A stretch of 64,000 nt of DNA, from assembly GCA_015068425.1 (NCBI GenBank), contig SVKK01000001.1, positions 62,001-126,000 on the forward strand, written 5' to 3'. Made by a program: the position numbers and the translations under genes. The notes under the pieces were generated by a model. That model did not search any database. It was not told the DNA's origin and saw only the letters and a list, made by a program, of their open reading frames with translations. Source of the DNA: Oscillospiraceae bacterium (GTDB lineage: Bacteria; Bacillota; Clostridia; Oscillospirales; Oscillospiraceae). How positions within the stretch are numbered: the stretch's first letter is position 1; each line of letters opens with the position of its first letter. This document shows, piece after piece, positions 42,691-52,400 of the stretch.

Positions 42691-43869
42691 TTAATAGTTG
42701 TCGGGGGTGTAGGTCCAATCGCTGTAGTGGAACTCAGCAGCCCAGTCATCAGCGTGAGCAGCAGCGTTCTCAGCAACGATTTCCATGCACTTGTCATAGA
42801 TGGCCTGGCCATCGAGACCCATCTCGTTCAGGTAGCCAACATACCACTCGTGGATGCTGTTTACGATCTCGTCAGAGGTAGCCCAAGCAGCGAGCTCCTC
42901 GGAGGGCTTGTAAACTTCAACGCCGTTTTCGCGCATCTTGTCAGCAACCCAGTAGTTGCAGCTATCCCAGTAGTAACCGGCCATGTCGCCTGCGTAGTTG
43001 CCGCAGTACTTGTCGATGATAGCCTGGAGATCAGCGGGGAGACCTGCATAGGTGTCCTTGTTCATGAGAACGAAGCAGGAGGTGTAGGAAATGGGGAGGT
43101 CGAGGCAGTAGTCAATGGGCTCGAACAGCTTGAAGCAGTCGATGTTGTGCCAGTCATTGGTGAAGCCATCGAAAACGCCCTTGGAAACGCCTTCATAAAC
43201 TTCGCCGGTGGGAATGGAAACGGGAGTTGCGCCCAGAGCGGTCAGGTACTGGGAAGCGATGGTACCAGCGGTACGGATCTGCAGGCCCTTGAAATCCTCG
43301 GGCTTCTCGATCTTCTTACCTACGGTAGAAACGGGGCCGTAAGAGCAGGAGTGCAGGCCAACGATTTTCCAGTCAGCGAATTCCTTCTGGAGCTCGGGGA
43401 TCTCTTCGTACATCTGCTGATATACGTCGGTAGCCATACGAGCAGAGGTGATGCCGTTAGCGCAGAGGTTGATGAACTCGGAAACGGGGAAACGCTTAGA
43501 GAAGAAAGAGGTGCAGGACCAAGCGATGTCAGCCATGCCGTCCTTAACGCCATCGATGGTCTCGGTAGCGCCCAGGAGAGAACCGCCGGGGTTGTACTCG
43601 AATTTGAGGCGGCCACCGGACTCTTCAGCCATCATGTTGAAGAGAGTCTCGATGTAAGCTTCGCACATAGAGGTAGCGGCGTCGTGGTTAACAACAACGA
43701 GGGTGTAGGTCTTGCCGTCAGCAGGAGCTGCAGGTGCGGGATCTGCAGGAGCTGCGGGAGCAGCAGGATCTGCGGGAGCAGCGGGAGCTGCGGGAGCTTC
43801 ATTGCCGCAAGCTGCGAACAGGCCGCAGCAGAGGACAGCAACGAGAAGAAGTGCTATTACTTTTTTCAT
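42691..43869 (-). CDS. dctP: TRAP transporter substrate-binding lipoprotein (DctP)
   Basis: A 392-residue lipoprotein binding the TRAP substrate outside the membrane. The signal peptide ends in FAAC (Cys near 21), followed by an Ala/Pro/Asp spacer (23-50) of repeated PAAPADP units. The mature domain has the DctP landmarks YNPGGSLLGATETIDGVKDG, GLQIRTAGTIASQYLTALGA (the Arg that pairs with the substrate carboxylate) and PVSIPTGEVYEGVSKGVFDG. The ligand, probably a C4-dicarboxylate or another organic acid, cannot be told. Codon use is strongly biased, as for an abundant protein. Confidence 0.93.
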   Translation of the reverse strand: MKKVIALLLVAVLCCGLFAACGNEAPAAPAAPADPAAPAAPADPAPAAPADGKTYTLVVVNHDAATSMCEAYIETLFNMMAEESGGRLKFEYNPGGSLLGATETIDGVKDGMADIAWSCTSFFSKRFPVSEFINLCANGITSARMATDVYQQMYEEIPELQKEFADWKIVGLHSCSYGPVSTVGKKIEKPEDFKGLQIRTAGTIASQYLTALGATPVSIPTGEVYEGVSKGVFDGFTNDWHNIDCFKLFEPIDYCLDLPISYTSCFVLMNKDTYAGLPADLQAIIDKYCGNYAGDMAGYYWDSCNYWVADKMRENGVEVYKPSEELAAWATSDEIVNSIHEWYVGYLNEMGLDGQAIYDKCMEIVAENAAAHADDWAAEFHYSDWTYTPDNY

Positions 43870-43931
43870 TTTTCTTCCTCCAGATTTTTTAATACAAAAG
43901 GCTTTCGCCTAATTGTTTACTTAAATTAGCC

Positions 43932-45248
43932 TCAGACAGCGTATCCGAGGAGGCCGGGCAGGAACTCGCAAACAATGGGGAATGCGCAGACAATGATAAC
44001 TGCAACCAGCATACCCACGACCATGGGTGCAACGCCGGAGAATATCTTCTGCAGAGGTACATCCTTTGCAACACCGGCAACGATGTAAACGTTCATTCCG
44101 ACAGGGGGAGTGATGAGGCCCATTTCCATAACCATGATCATGAGAACGCCGTACCAGATGGAGCCGAAGCCCAGAGCGTCAGTCATGATGGGAAGGAAGA
44201 TGGGAACGGTCAGCATAACCATTGCGAGAGAGTCCATAAGGCAGCCCATAACAGCGTAGATAACAATGATAACAGCGAGAACAACATAGCGGTTGACGTT
44301 GAGGCCGTTAACAAGGTTTGCCAGGGTGATAGGCAGCTTGGTGATGGTAAGGAAGTTACCGAAGACGTATGCGCCGATGAGGATCAGGAAGATCATACCG
44401 GAAGTCTTAACGGTGTCACGCAGGCAGTCGAAGAAAATCTTCCAGGTGAAGCGGCGGCGGGCAATGAGGTAAATGAGAGCTGCGGTAGCGCCGACAGCAG
44501 CAGCTTCGTTAGCGGTGAACCAGCCGAGGAAGATACCGCCGATGGCGATGAGGAACAGCACGATCATTGCGGCGGCGCCCTTCAGGGAGATGAGCTTCTC
44601 CTTAAAGGTGAACTTCAGCTTGCCGGGTGCGGAGTTGGGTCTGATGCGAACAACGATCATGATGGAGACTATGTAGCAGATAGCAAGAATGATGCCGGGG
44701 ACAATACCTGCAGCAAAGAGACCTCCGATGGATTCACCGGCAACGATACCATAAATGATAAAGCCGGTGCTGGGAGGAATCAGAATACCGAGGGTACCGC
44801 CGGCGGCGATGGAACCGCAGGCCAGACCGTCATCATAACCGGCCTTGCGCATCTCGGGGAGAGCAACAACGCCCATGGTAGCGGCGGTAGCAGCGGTGGA
44901 ACCGCAGATAGCGGAGAAGCAGGCGCAGGCTGCAACGGTAGCGCAGGCGAGACCGCCGCGGATGCCGCCGAGAAGCTTTCTTGCGCAGGCATAGAGGTCA
45001 GCGCTCATGCCGGAATAGTAACAAAGGTTACCCATCAGGACGAATAGCGGTATGACCGTGAAGGAATAGTTGGTAGCCTGAGTGTAGGGAATACCCTTGA
45101 AAAGGCTGAGTGCGGGGGTAATGTTGCCTTTGACGCACCATACGCCAAAGAAACCGACAGCCATCATGCAAATACCGATGTTCATACCCATGATCAGCAG
45201 TACAAGCAGGACGATGACGCCGATTATTGCCATAGTAAAGTAACTCAA
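43932..45248 (-). CDS. dctM: TRAP transporter large membrane subunit (DctM)
   Basis: The 438-residue transporting subunit with about 12-13 membrane segments. CFSAICGSTAATAATMGVVALPEMRKAGYD and GTLGILIPPSTGFIIYG are family motifs, and the second repeat LITPPVGMNVYIVAG matches. I chose the TTG at 45248, with GGAGG seven bases upstream, rather than in-frame ATGs that precede or contain that site. The order dctM-dctP-dctQ is less common than P-Q-M. The divergent LysR gene probably regulates it. Confidence 0.92.
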   Translation of the reverse strand: MSYFTMAIIGVIVLLVLLIMGMNIGICMMAVGFFGVWCVKGNITPALSLFKGIPYTQATNYSFTVIPLFVLMGNLCYYSGMSADLYACARKLLGGIRGGLACATVAACACFSAICGSTAATAATMGVVALPEMRKAGYDDGLACGSIAAGGTLGILIPPSTGFIIYGIVAGESIGGLFAAGIVPGIILAICYIVSIMIVVRIRPNSAPGKLKFTFKEKLISLKGAAAMIVLFLIAIGGIFLGWFTANEAAAVGATAALIYLIARRRFTWKIFFDCLRDTVKTSGMIFLILIGAYVFGNFLTITKLPITLANLVNGLNVNRYVVLAVIIVIYAVMGCLMDSLAMVMLTVPIFLPIMTDALGFGSIWYGVLMIMVMEMGLITPPVGMNVYIVAGVAKDVPLQKIFSGVAPMVVGMLVAVIIVCAFPIVCEFLPGLLGYAV

Positions 45249-45377
45249 AAAATCGACCTCCATCTCTGGTGAAAACATTAGTTTTTTTGGTCTGTCGCAT
45301 AGACTTCCAAATTAACAACGTTACCGATATATTACATCAAAAGTCCTTGCTTTTCTAATACATATATGGTAATTTAT

Positions 45378-45399
45378 ATTATAACTATTGGGTTATAAT
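45378..45399. promoter_or_regulatory. Candidate LysR operator 1
   Basis: Inverted repeat ATTATAAC-N6-GTTATAAT with perfect 8-bp arms, in the 265-base spacer between the TRAP operon and the divergent LysR gene. It fits the T-N11-A style of LysR sites. Confidence 0.55.
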
Positions 45400-45408
45400 T
45401 ACGCTTTT

Positions 45409-45423
45409 CCTATAACTTATAGG
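45409..45423. promoter_or_regulatory. Candidate LysR operator 2
   Basis: Perfect palindrome CCTATAACTTATAGG, 27 bp from the centre of operator 1 and 91 bases before the LysR start. Confidence 0.45.
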
Positions 45424-45513
45424 CATATTTCACAATTATTTTGTTATCTTTTTGACGTTTTGTTAACAATTTGGCAATACCTTTTGTTTTTGCCGCATTA
45501 AGAAGGTGTTAAT

Positions 45514-46407
45514 ATGACAGACAGCCAGCGCAACTGCTTCCTCGCAGTGGCAGAACACAGAAGTTTTTCAAAGGCTGCCGCCGCACTGTATGTATCTCAA
45601 CCCGCAGTCAGCAAAAATATCAGCACTCTTGAGGAAGAGCTGGGCACCGCTCTTTTCGACCGCCAGGGCAAGCTGGTGGAGCTGACAAAAGCCGGAGAGA
45701 TCTTTTTTATGTTCCTTGTGGAATACAGAAGAGAGTATGAGAATATGCTGGAGCGCATACACTCTCTGGATAGCGGCACGCTCTACGGCGTTGTCCGTAT
45801 CGGCTGCGTTCTCACCTGGAATGCCGCCCATTTTTATACCCGTCTTTCCAGACATTTTGCCATCCATTTCCCCGGCGTTAAGCTGGAAGTTATAGGTCTC
45901 GAGCCTGAGGCTCTCGTCCCCGCTCTGCGGCGCAAGGAAATTGATTTTGCAATAATGTATAACTATGAGGATGCGCGGCAGCAGGATATAGAAACCAAGG
46001 CATTTGTCAATCTGGGCGCAGGATTTCTCTGTTCCGGTCTCATCGCCGGAAACGACGTATGCACTCCGAAGGATATTGCAGGTTTCCCCTTCCTCATAAC
46101 AGAGAACCTAACCGACAGACACACCAGCACATACCGTGATATAATCAGAGATATGCTCAGGAAGCACGGTGTTTCTCCCGAATTCATGGTATGCCGAAGC
46201 CTTTCCTCCGCGATGGTGGATCTCAGCTGCGGAAAGGGTATTTTGATGGCCGATGACTGGACAGCGGCCAAATCCAACTATGAACTGCGCTACATATCCT
46301 CCGGTGAGACCATCCCTCTGTGCCTCGCCTATCTTCGCAGCAACCGCGATTCCCTTGTCAGTTTGGCGATGGAGGAAACTTTGCGGGTATTTAAAGGAAA
46401 CCTTTAA
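45514..46407 (+). CDS. LysR-family transcriptional regulator of the TRAP operon
   Basis: A 297-residue LysR regulator. Residues 1-60 form the winged helix (FLAVAEHRSFSKAAAALYVS, QPAVSKNISTLEEELGTALF), and 90-290 the effector domain with two lobes. LysR proteins next to a divergent transporter usually activate it when the substrate binds; two palindromes in the shared spacer support this. AAGGTG lies six bases before the ATG. The effector is presumably the TRAP substrate. Confidence 0.93.
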   Translation: MTDSQRNCFLAVAEHRSFSKAAAALYVSQPAVSKNISTLEEELGTALFDRQGKLVELTKAGEIFFMFLVEYRREYENMLERIHSLDSGTLYGVVRIGCVLTWNAAHFYTRLSRHFAIHFPGVKLEVIGLEPEALVPALRRKEIDFAIMYNYEDARQQDIETKAFVNLGAGFLCSGLIAGNDVCTPKDIAGFPFLITENLTDRHTSTYRDIIRDMLRKHGVSPEFMVCRSLSSAMVDLSCGKGILMADDWTAAKSNYELRYISSGETIPLCLAYLRSNRDSLVSLAMEETLRVFKGNL

Positions 46408-46520
46408 GCTTCTTCCGGAAACTTTTTACCTTTTTCTTCGTCATATATCAGAAGATACAATTTTGACGTAATTTGTTACCATATATAATATATAAGAGAA
46501 TTTCTCAGGAGGCATTACAT

Positions 46521-48629
46521 ATGCGGGAATTTTTCAGCAATCTTGAAAAGAAACAGAAAATGATGTTTATTGGCGGCGCCGCTGCCGCGGCAGTACTGAT
46601 CATTGTTATAATCATCTGCATCTCTCTCAGCGGAAGCAGCCGCAATTACAGAAACTATTATGACAGTGCCGAGGCTGCATTCCTTCAGGGAGATTACGAG
46701 GAAAGCATAGAGCTTCTCGAAAAGGCTATGGATATAGACCGCACAGAAGAATGCTACCTGCTTATGGCTGAAGCATATTATGCATCCGGTGACATTGAAA
46801 TGGCAATCCAGGTTCTCTCTCTGGGCAATTCCCGCGTTGGCGGAAACGCAATAAGCAAGCGTCTTGAGGAGCTCTCCGGAATTCAACCCGATGATGAAAA
46901 CAGCGACAATGAGGAAACCGTTAAAATCGCCGGCAAGGATATAAAGCTTTCCGTGAAAAGCCTTCTGCTTTCCGGCAAAGGGCTCACCGACAGCGAAGTG
47001 AGTGCCATATCACAGCTCAAGCAGCTGGAAAGCCTCAGTCTTTCCGGCAACTCAATTACCGGTCTTAGTTTTCTCTCAGATATGACCACCATCAACTTCC
47101 TCCAGCTTTCCGACAATAAGATTGTCGACCTGAGCCCCATTGCTTCCCTCAGCAAGCTGAAGACCCTTTATATTGATAACAATCCTATTGAAGACCTCAC
47201 TCCCCTCTATGGACTCAAGGCTCTCCGCACGCTAAGCATGAAGGGCATAGGCATCACCGATGCTCAGTTGGAGGAGCTTCAGGAAGCCCTTCCTGACTGC
47301 AAAATCTATACCGATGATGTGACCGAAGAGGTCAAGGAGATCACAATGGGCAACATCACCTTCAAAAGCGATGTTACCGAACTGGACCTCCGCGGACAGA
47401 ACATCAGCGACCTGAGCCCCCTCGCCCAGTGCACCCAGCTTGTGAAGCTTGACCTTAGAAACAACTCCATCAGCGATCTGAGCCCCCTTATCGATCTGCA
47501 GAAGCTGGAGTGGCTCTGCCTCTGGAACAACAAGATCGAGGACATCAGCCCCCTTATGACTCTGGTGACCCTCAAGCATCTTGACCTTGACGGCAACAAG
47601 GTCAAGGACATCGCAGCAATTGAGTATCTTGTGAACCTCGATGCTCTCTGGCTCAGCGACAACCCCCTCAGCAGCATAGAGTCCATTGCAAGACTCCCCA
47701 TGCTCACCCGTCTCGGTCTTAAAAACACCGGGTTGGACAACAATGACCTTGATATTCTTATGCGGCTCACAAAGCTCACCGAGCTTACTCTGGAGGGCAA
47801 CAAGGCCATTACCGCCAACAAGATGGATGAATTGAAGGCCGCTCTTAAAAACTGTGAGATAAGCCACTCGGATCTTTACTACACCGTCAAGCTGGGCAAC
47901 ACCGAGTTCACATCCGACGCCGCCAGCCTCTCCGTTTCCGGTGCAGGCATCAGTTCTCTGGAAGGTCTTGAGCACTTCACCGCCCTCAAAACTCTTGTTC
48001 TCAGCGGCAACAACATTTCCGACCTTAACCCCCTCAAGAACCTCACTCAGCTTGAAGCCCTTGATCTTTACGGAAACAAAGTCTCCGACCTGAGCGCCCT
48101 TGCCGGTCTTACCAATCTCCGCAGCCTGAGCCTGCTGGATAACTCCATCAGCTCCATCTCCGCTCTCAGCGGTATGACCGAGCTCACATCCCTCCACCTC
48201 AGCTTCAACAACGTTAAGGATCTCAGTCCCCTCGCCAATCTCAAAAAGCTCACCGTTCTCGATCTTAACGGAAACGGCATCAGAAACATCTCCGCTCTCA
48301 GCGGTCTCACAAATCTCACCGAGCTTGATCTTGAGTATAACGAGATAAGCGACCTGACTCCCCTTTACAGTCTTACGAAGCTTGAAAAACTCTATATAAG
48401 AGGAAACTCCTCCCTCACCGCGGAACAGGTTAGAGCGCTCCAGAAGGCTCTTCCCAACTGCAATATTGTTACCAATCTCGACTTAACAGAGCCCAGCCCC
48501 GAGGTTTCTCCCGAGGTTTCCCCCGAAGCCACCCCCGAAACCACTCCTGAAACCACTCCCGAGCTCACTCCCGAAGTCACCCCCACTCCCGAAACAACCC
48601 TTCCCCCAGAGGAAAACGCCGAGGGCTGA
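46521..48629 (+). CDS. Membrane-anchored TPR and leucine-rich-repeat surface protein
   Basis: A 702-residue protein with a basic start, one membrane segment (residues 15-37), a TPR-like pair (about 45-110: AEAAFLQGDYEESIELLEKA, YYASGDIEMAIQVL), then three blocks of internalin-type leucine-rich repeats (LxxLxxLxLxxNxIxDLSPL). Each block ends in a similar cap: ALPDCKIYTDD, ALKNCEISHSD and ALPNCNIVTNL. The tail is Pro/Thr/Glu-rich (EVSPEVSPEATPETTPE). It faces outwards from the membrane; LRRs of this type bind proteins. The ligand is unknown. I chose the ATG at 46521 with AGGAGG eight bases upstream. Confidence 0.88.
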   Translation: MREFFSNLEKKQKMMFIGGAAAAAVLIIVIIICISLSGSSRNYRNYYDSAEAAFLQGDYEESIELLEKAMDIDRTEECYLLMAEAYYASGDIEMAIQVLSLGNSRVGGNAISKRLEELSGIQPDDENSDNEETVKIAGKDIKLSVKSLLLSGKGLTDSEVSAISQLKQLESLSLSGNSITGLSFLSDMTTINFLQLSDNKIVDLSPIASLSKLKTLYIDNNPIEDLTPLYGLKALRTLSMKGIGITDAQLEELQEALPDCKIYTDDVTEEVKEITMGNITFKSDVTELDLRGQNISDLSPLAQCTQLVKLDLRNNSISDLSPLIDLQKLEWLCLWNNKIEDISPLMTLVTLKHLDLDGNKVKDIAAIEYLVNLDALWLSDNPLSSIESIARLPMLTRLGLKNTGLDNNDLDILMRLTKLTELTLEGNKAITANKMDELKAALKNCEISHSDLYYTVKLGNTEFTSDAASLSVSGAGISSLEGLEHFTALKTLVLSGNNISDLNPLKNLTQLEALDLYGNKVSDLSALAGLTNLRSLSLLDNSISSISALSGMTELTSLHLSFNNVKDLSPLANLKKLTVLDLNGNGIRNISALSGLTNLTELDLEYNEISDLTPLYSLTKLEKLYIRGNSSLTAEQVRALQKALPNCNIVTNLDLTEPSPEVSPEVSPEATPETTPETTPELTPEVTPTPETTLPPEENAEG

Positions 48630-48641
48630 TAATAACAAAAG

Positions 48642-48675
48642 CAAGGCTGCGTATTTTGTACGCAGCCTTGTTTTT
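48642..48675 (+). terminator. Terminator after the LRR gene
   Basis: A perfect 12-bp stem (CAAGGCTGCGTA / TACGCAGCCTTG) around TTTTG, followed by TTTTT. It lies 12 bases past the stop. Confidence 0.9.
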
Positions 48676-48876
48676 ATAATGTATATTAAAACAAAACACG
48701 CGAGGGGAAACCCTCACGCATTTTCTATATTAGCATATTCCGTATCCAAATTCAAGCCCCTGCTTTTTGTATACTATTTTGCACAATTTCGCTTTTCTTT
48801 TGCGCCAATATGATGTATAATATAACCACGGAGAAGGTCTCCCCTCTCCGAAGAATCAGCAAAAGGAGTGACTTAT

Positions 48877-49428
48877 ATGAAGTATAACTTTATCGAACGC
48901 AAGCTGCAGGTCGACGGCGAGGTTATCACCTACGCAGAAAAGAAGGTCGGAAAGCTGGACAAGTTCTTCAAACGGGAAAGCGAAGCATCCATCACCTTCT
49001 CCACCGAGCGTGGCCGCTGCAGAGTTGAAGTCACGCTGAACAACAACGGTATGTATTTCCGCGCAAGCGAGCTGACCCAGGATATGCACGCCTCCATCGA
49101 CTCCGCCGTGGCTGCAATCGAGCGTCAGATCCGCAAGAACAAAACCCGTCTTGAGAAAAAGCTCCGCGAAGGCGCTCTCGAGCGCGATATCAAGCCCGAG
49201 TTTATTCCCGATGAGGAATATGCAGACGAGGATGATTTCCGCGTTGTGCGCACCAAGCGCTTCTCTCTCAAGCCTATGACTGTCGAAGAAGCCATTTTGC
49301 AGATGAAGCTTCTTGAGCATGAGTTCTTTGCCTTCCTCAATCAGGAGGATGACGACAGCTTCTCCGTTGTTTATAAGCGCAAGCAGGGCGGTTATGGTCT
49401 TATCTCCGCCGCTGACATTGACGATTGA
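48877..49428 (+). CDS. hpf: Long-form ribosome hibernation promoting factor
   Basis: A 183-residue HPF/RaiA protein that silences ribosomes as 100S dimers in stationary phase. Residues 1-100 form the RaiA fold (SITFSTERGRCRVEVTLNNN, MHASIDSAVAAIERQIRKNK), and 125-178 the dimerisation domain of long HPF (VRTKRFSLKPMTVEEAILQM, SVVYKRKQGGYGLI). Long HPF is the normal form in Firmicutes. The ATG at 48877 follows AAAAGGAG. A perfect TATAAT lies at 48816-48821, with no good -35. The gene is alone between terminators. secA, its neighbour in many relatives, is absent. Confidence 0.95.
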   Translation: MKYNFIERKLQVDGEVITYAEKKVGKLDKFFKRESEASITFSTERGRCRVEVTLNNNGMYFRASELTQDMHASIDSAVAAIERQIRKNKTRLEKKLREGALERDIKPEFIPDEEYADEDDFRVVRTKRFSLKPMTVEEAILQMKLLEHEFFAFLNQEDDDSFSVVYKRKQGGYGLISAADIDD

Positions 49429-49444
49429 TACTTCAATTAAATAC

Positions 49445-49474
49445 AAAGGACCGGTTCAAAAGAACCGGTCCTTT
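49445..49474. terminator. Terminator between convergent hpf and ABC permease
   Basis: A perfect 13-bp stem (AAAGGACCGGTTC and its complement) around AAAA. A-run and T-run ends let it serve both genes, whose stops are 51 bases apart. Confidence 0.92.
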
Positions 49475-49479
49475 TGATT

Positions 49480-52400
49480 TTATTCTCTCTCGCTTAGGAG
49501 GCTCATAAGATGCGTTTTCCCAACTGCAATAACGGAAACGGCGGCGCCAAGGAGATAGCATAGGGCAAAGAGAGCAACAGCCCACCACCAGGCGGAAGCT
49601 TCTCCGGCAAGGCGAAGCAGCAAGCATCCCAAAATACTGCCGCAAAGACACAGCAGAGCCTGTTCAAGGAAGAAGGAGAAAAACACACGAACTTTGCCTG
49701 CACCCAAGCCACGGGAAATTGCAAACTCCATTCGTCTCGCATTGACCATCAGCCAACTGATTATAAAGCCAAGAATAGCCATGAGGGCGAAAAGAACTGG
49801 GAAGAGAAGCTGGGAGAAGGAGATGTATCTTCCCAGCCCGCCCACAGTCTCCACGAAAGAGCGGTCGAATAGGAGCACCGTTGTGCGGTTGGAGCGCAGA
49901 CCGTCCACCCGGGAGAAGTCTTTGCTGCTGAGATAATCCCTGAAAGAGTTCAGCTCAGCGGCTCTTTTCATAGTAAAGACGCAGGTGGAGAAGCGGGAGT
50001 TATAATAAAAATACTTATCTCTGTCCTCCGGGGTGTTGAAACGCAGCTCCACGCGCTCGCCCTCCGAGAGCAAATCTTCCTCGGAGTTTATCCAGTCCTC
50101 ATCGCACCAGAGTGTGAGAGGAGCGTAAATGTTGGCATCGCTGCCAGACTGAGGGAAGGCGCCGACAATATAAAGATTGCGGAAGTTTTCAAACTTCTCT
50201 CCGTTTACAAGATAACGGAAGTTCACTTGGATGCTGTCTCCAAGATCCAGTCCAAAACGCTCCATCAAGCTCTGGGGCATAAGGCAGGGAACGGCATCCG
50301 CTTCTTTTTCTGCAGCCAGAAGAGTTGGATAACGATAGAAGGACATGGTTTCAAGCACGCTTGCGCAGGCTTCGGGGTCGGAAAGGAAGCCTTCGTCCCA
50401 GCCGCTGAGCCAGCTGACATCAGGAACGCTGCCGTAGATAAATTCCTCCGCAGCTTCAAGTCCGTTCAGCGCAACAAGCTCCGGCTGACGGCTTATCCAG
50501 CCATCCCGGGCATCCTCGGCAAAAGATCCGGTGCCAAAGTCGGGCATATCTTTGCCGAACCAGTAGTTGAAGCTGATAGACACGCGTATATCCTTCAGCA
50601 TGCCGCTTTTCCATAGAGTGCGGGCATTTTCGGGGGCAATGACAAGCTCTGTGCTCCGTCTGCCGTTGGTGCTGACGGCGCGGCCTGAAATTTCCGTATC
50701 CCTGTAAAGGGCGTCCATCTGCTCGCTGCGGAGAGAGGAGGCAGTGGCAAGTATGCCAAGGAAAATGCTGAGGACTAAGGCTGCGGCAGGGACAACGCCG
50801 CTGCGCCATCCGCCGCGGCGGGCACTGAGAAAAGCAAAACGGAAAGCACCTTTTCCAGCAACAGAGGTGCCGCCCTTGGGAACCCGGACAGAGAGCTTGC
50901 CTTTTTTAGGAGCAGTCTGCTTTTGGGCAATCCCCAGAAAAACCCGGCAGAGCAGCAGGCTGAGAACAAATATAAATGCAAAAGCTGCCAACGCGGGCCA
51001 AAGGGGAGTTTCGCCAAGAGGCAGGCTTTCCCGAATCACGCCCACGGCGGACTCACTGTAACGGCTGTCCACCGCATAAAGCTCCTTGGCGGCAGAGAAG
51101 GCGAGGGAGATTATCTTTCCGAGGGTCAAAGCTCCCAACCACGCACCCACGGCGGATGCAACTGCGGATATCATAACCGCGCCGGAGAGAAGCCAAAGGC
51201 TGATTTTCCCTTTGGGAGTTCCAAGCGAAAAGAGCACATTGACGGTTTCCTTCTGCCTGCCCACAAAGAGATAGGCAAAAAGGAAAATTACAGCTATCGC
51301 TCCGCAGGCGGAAGCAAGGGTCACCGCCAAAGCGGTGCTGCGCATTGTTTCAAGAGGCTGGGCGGCGGAAGAATAGCCCTGGTCGAAAAGGGTGACGCGC
51401 ACACCCTCGGGGCAGAGAGCCTCTATGGCCTCGGCAGCCTGAGGGGCGAAGGCGTTATCCAAAAGGGCTCTGCCTATCTGATAGCCGTAATGCTCTCCGC
51501 CAAAGCTGCCTTCCGCGTCGCTGACCCAGACGTAGCCGTAATAATTTTCGGGCATTGTGGCAATTCCCACGACTTCCAGCTCGGCCTCCCGTCCGCTTTC
51601 CTGAACATCAAAGCGGTCATCGGCAGCGGAGGAGAAGTATTTTATATTTACGCTGTCACCGACGCTGAGCTCCATTCCCCGGGCAATATCGCCGCTGACA
51701 AGGCAAACGCCCTTTTCTCCCGCGCCGGGGAAGCGTCCTTCCTCAAGGCGGAAAATATCCTGCTGAAAAACCTCCAGAGATGGAATATCCGCCGAGGAAC
51801 TCACAGTGACATAGTTATTGGCGCGGGAATAATAATCCGCGTACTCATAAAAAATGGGTGCGGCTTCACTGTCGCGGGTGTCCTGCCAGGGTTCAGTCTC
51901 ACAGCCCTCATAAAAATCAGTTATGGCGAAACGGAGATGGGCGGTGTTGCTGGTCACAAACTGACCGTGAAGGGTATAGCGACGTCCCCGCTCCGGGATG
52001 AAGTCGTGGCCGTTGGCGTCAATTATTATTGCTTTTGCGCCCTCAACATCCCGGGCGTAAAGAATATCGTTTGTGATGGCGCTCCAGCCCTGCAGCACCT
52101 GAGTCTCGTAGCCGTAAAGCCCCTTAATACTGTCATAAAAATGGCTGGTCTCAAACCTTGAGGCAGGTACGCGGAGTTTCTCATCTCCGTTGACATATTC
52201 AACATAGTTATCGGCACCTATTATATATTCACCGGTGAGCTCGTGGGGCTCGTAATAGATCGTCTCTCCGGTGGAGGTATCGCGCTGCCAGATATATCCG
52301 CTGCGACTACCATAGAAATTCACAAAGCCGCTGTCAAACTCGGGAGTGTGAAGCCGCGCTGTCCAGTTGAGGCTGTCCATGGCGTAAAAGGTCTCGGGCA

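Noticed and set aside
48699..48720. GC hairpin upstream of hpf as a riboswitch or RNA
   Set aside because: The stem (GCGAGGGG...CCCTCACGC) is short and imperfect and no known riboswitch core was recognised.
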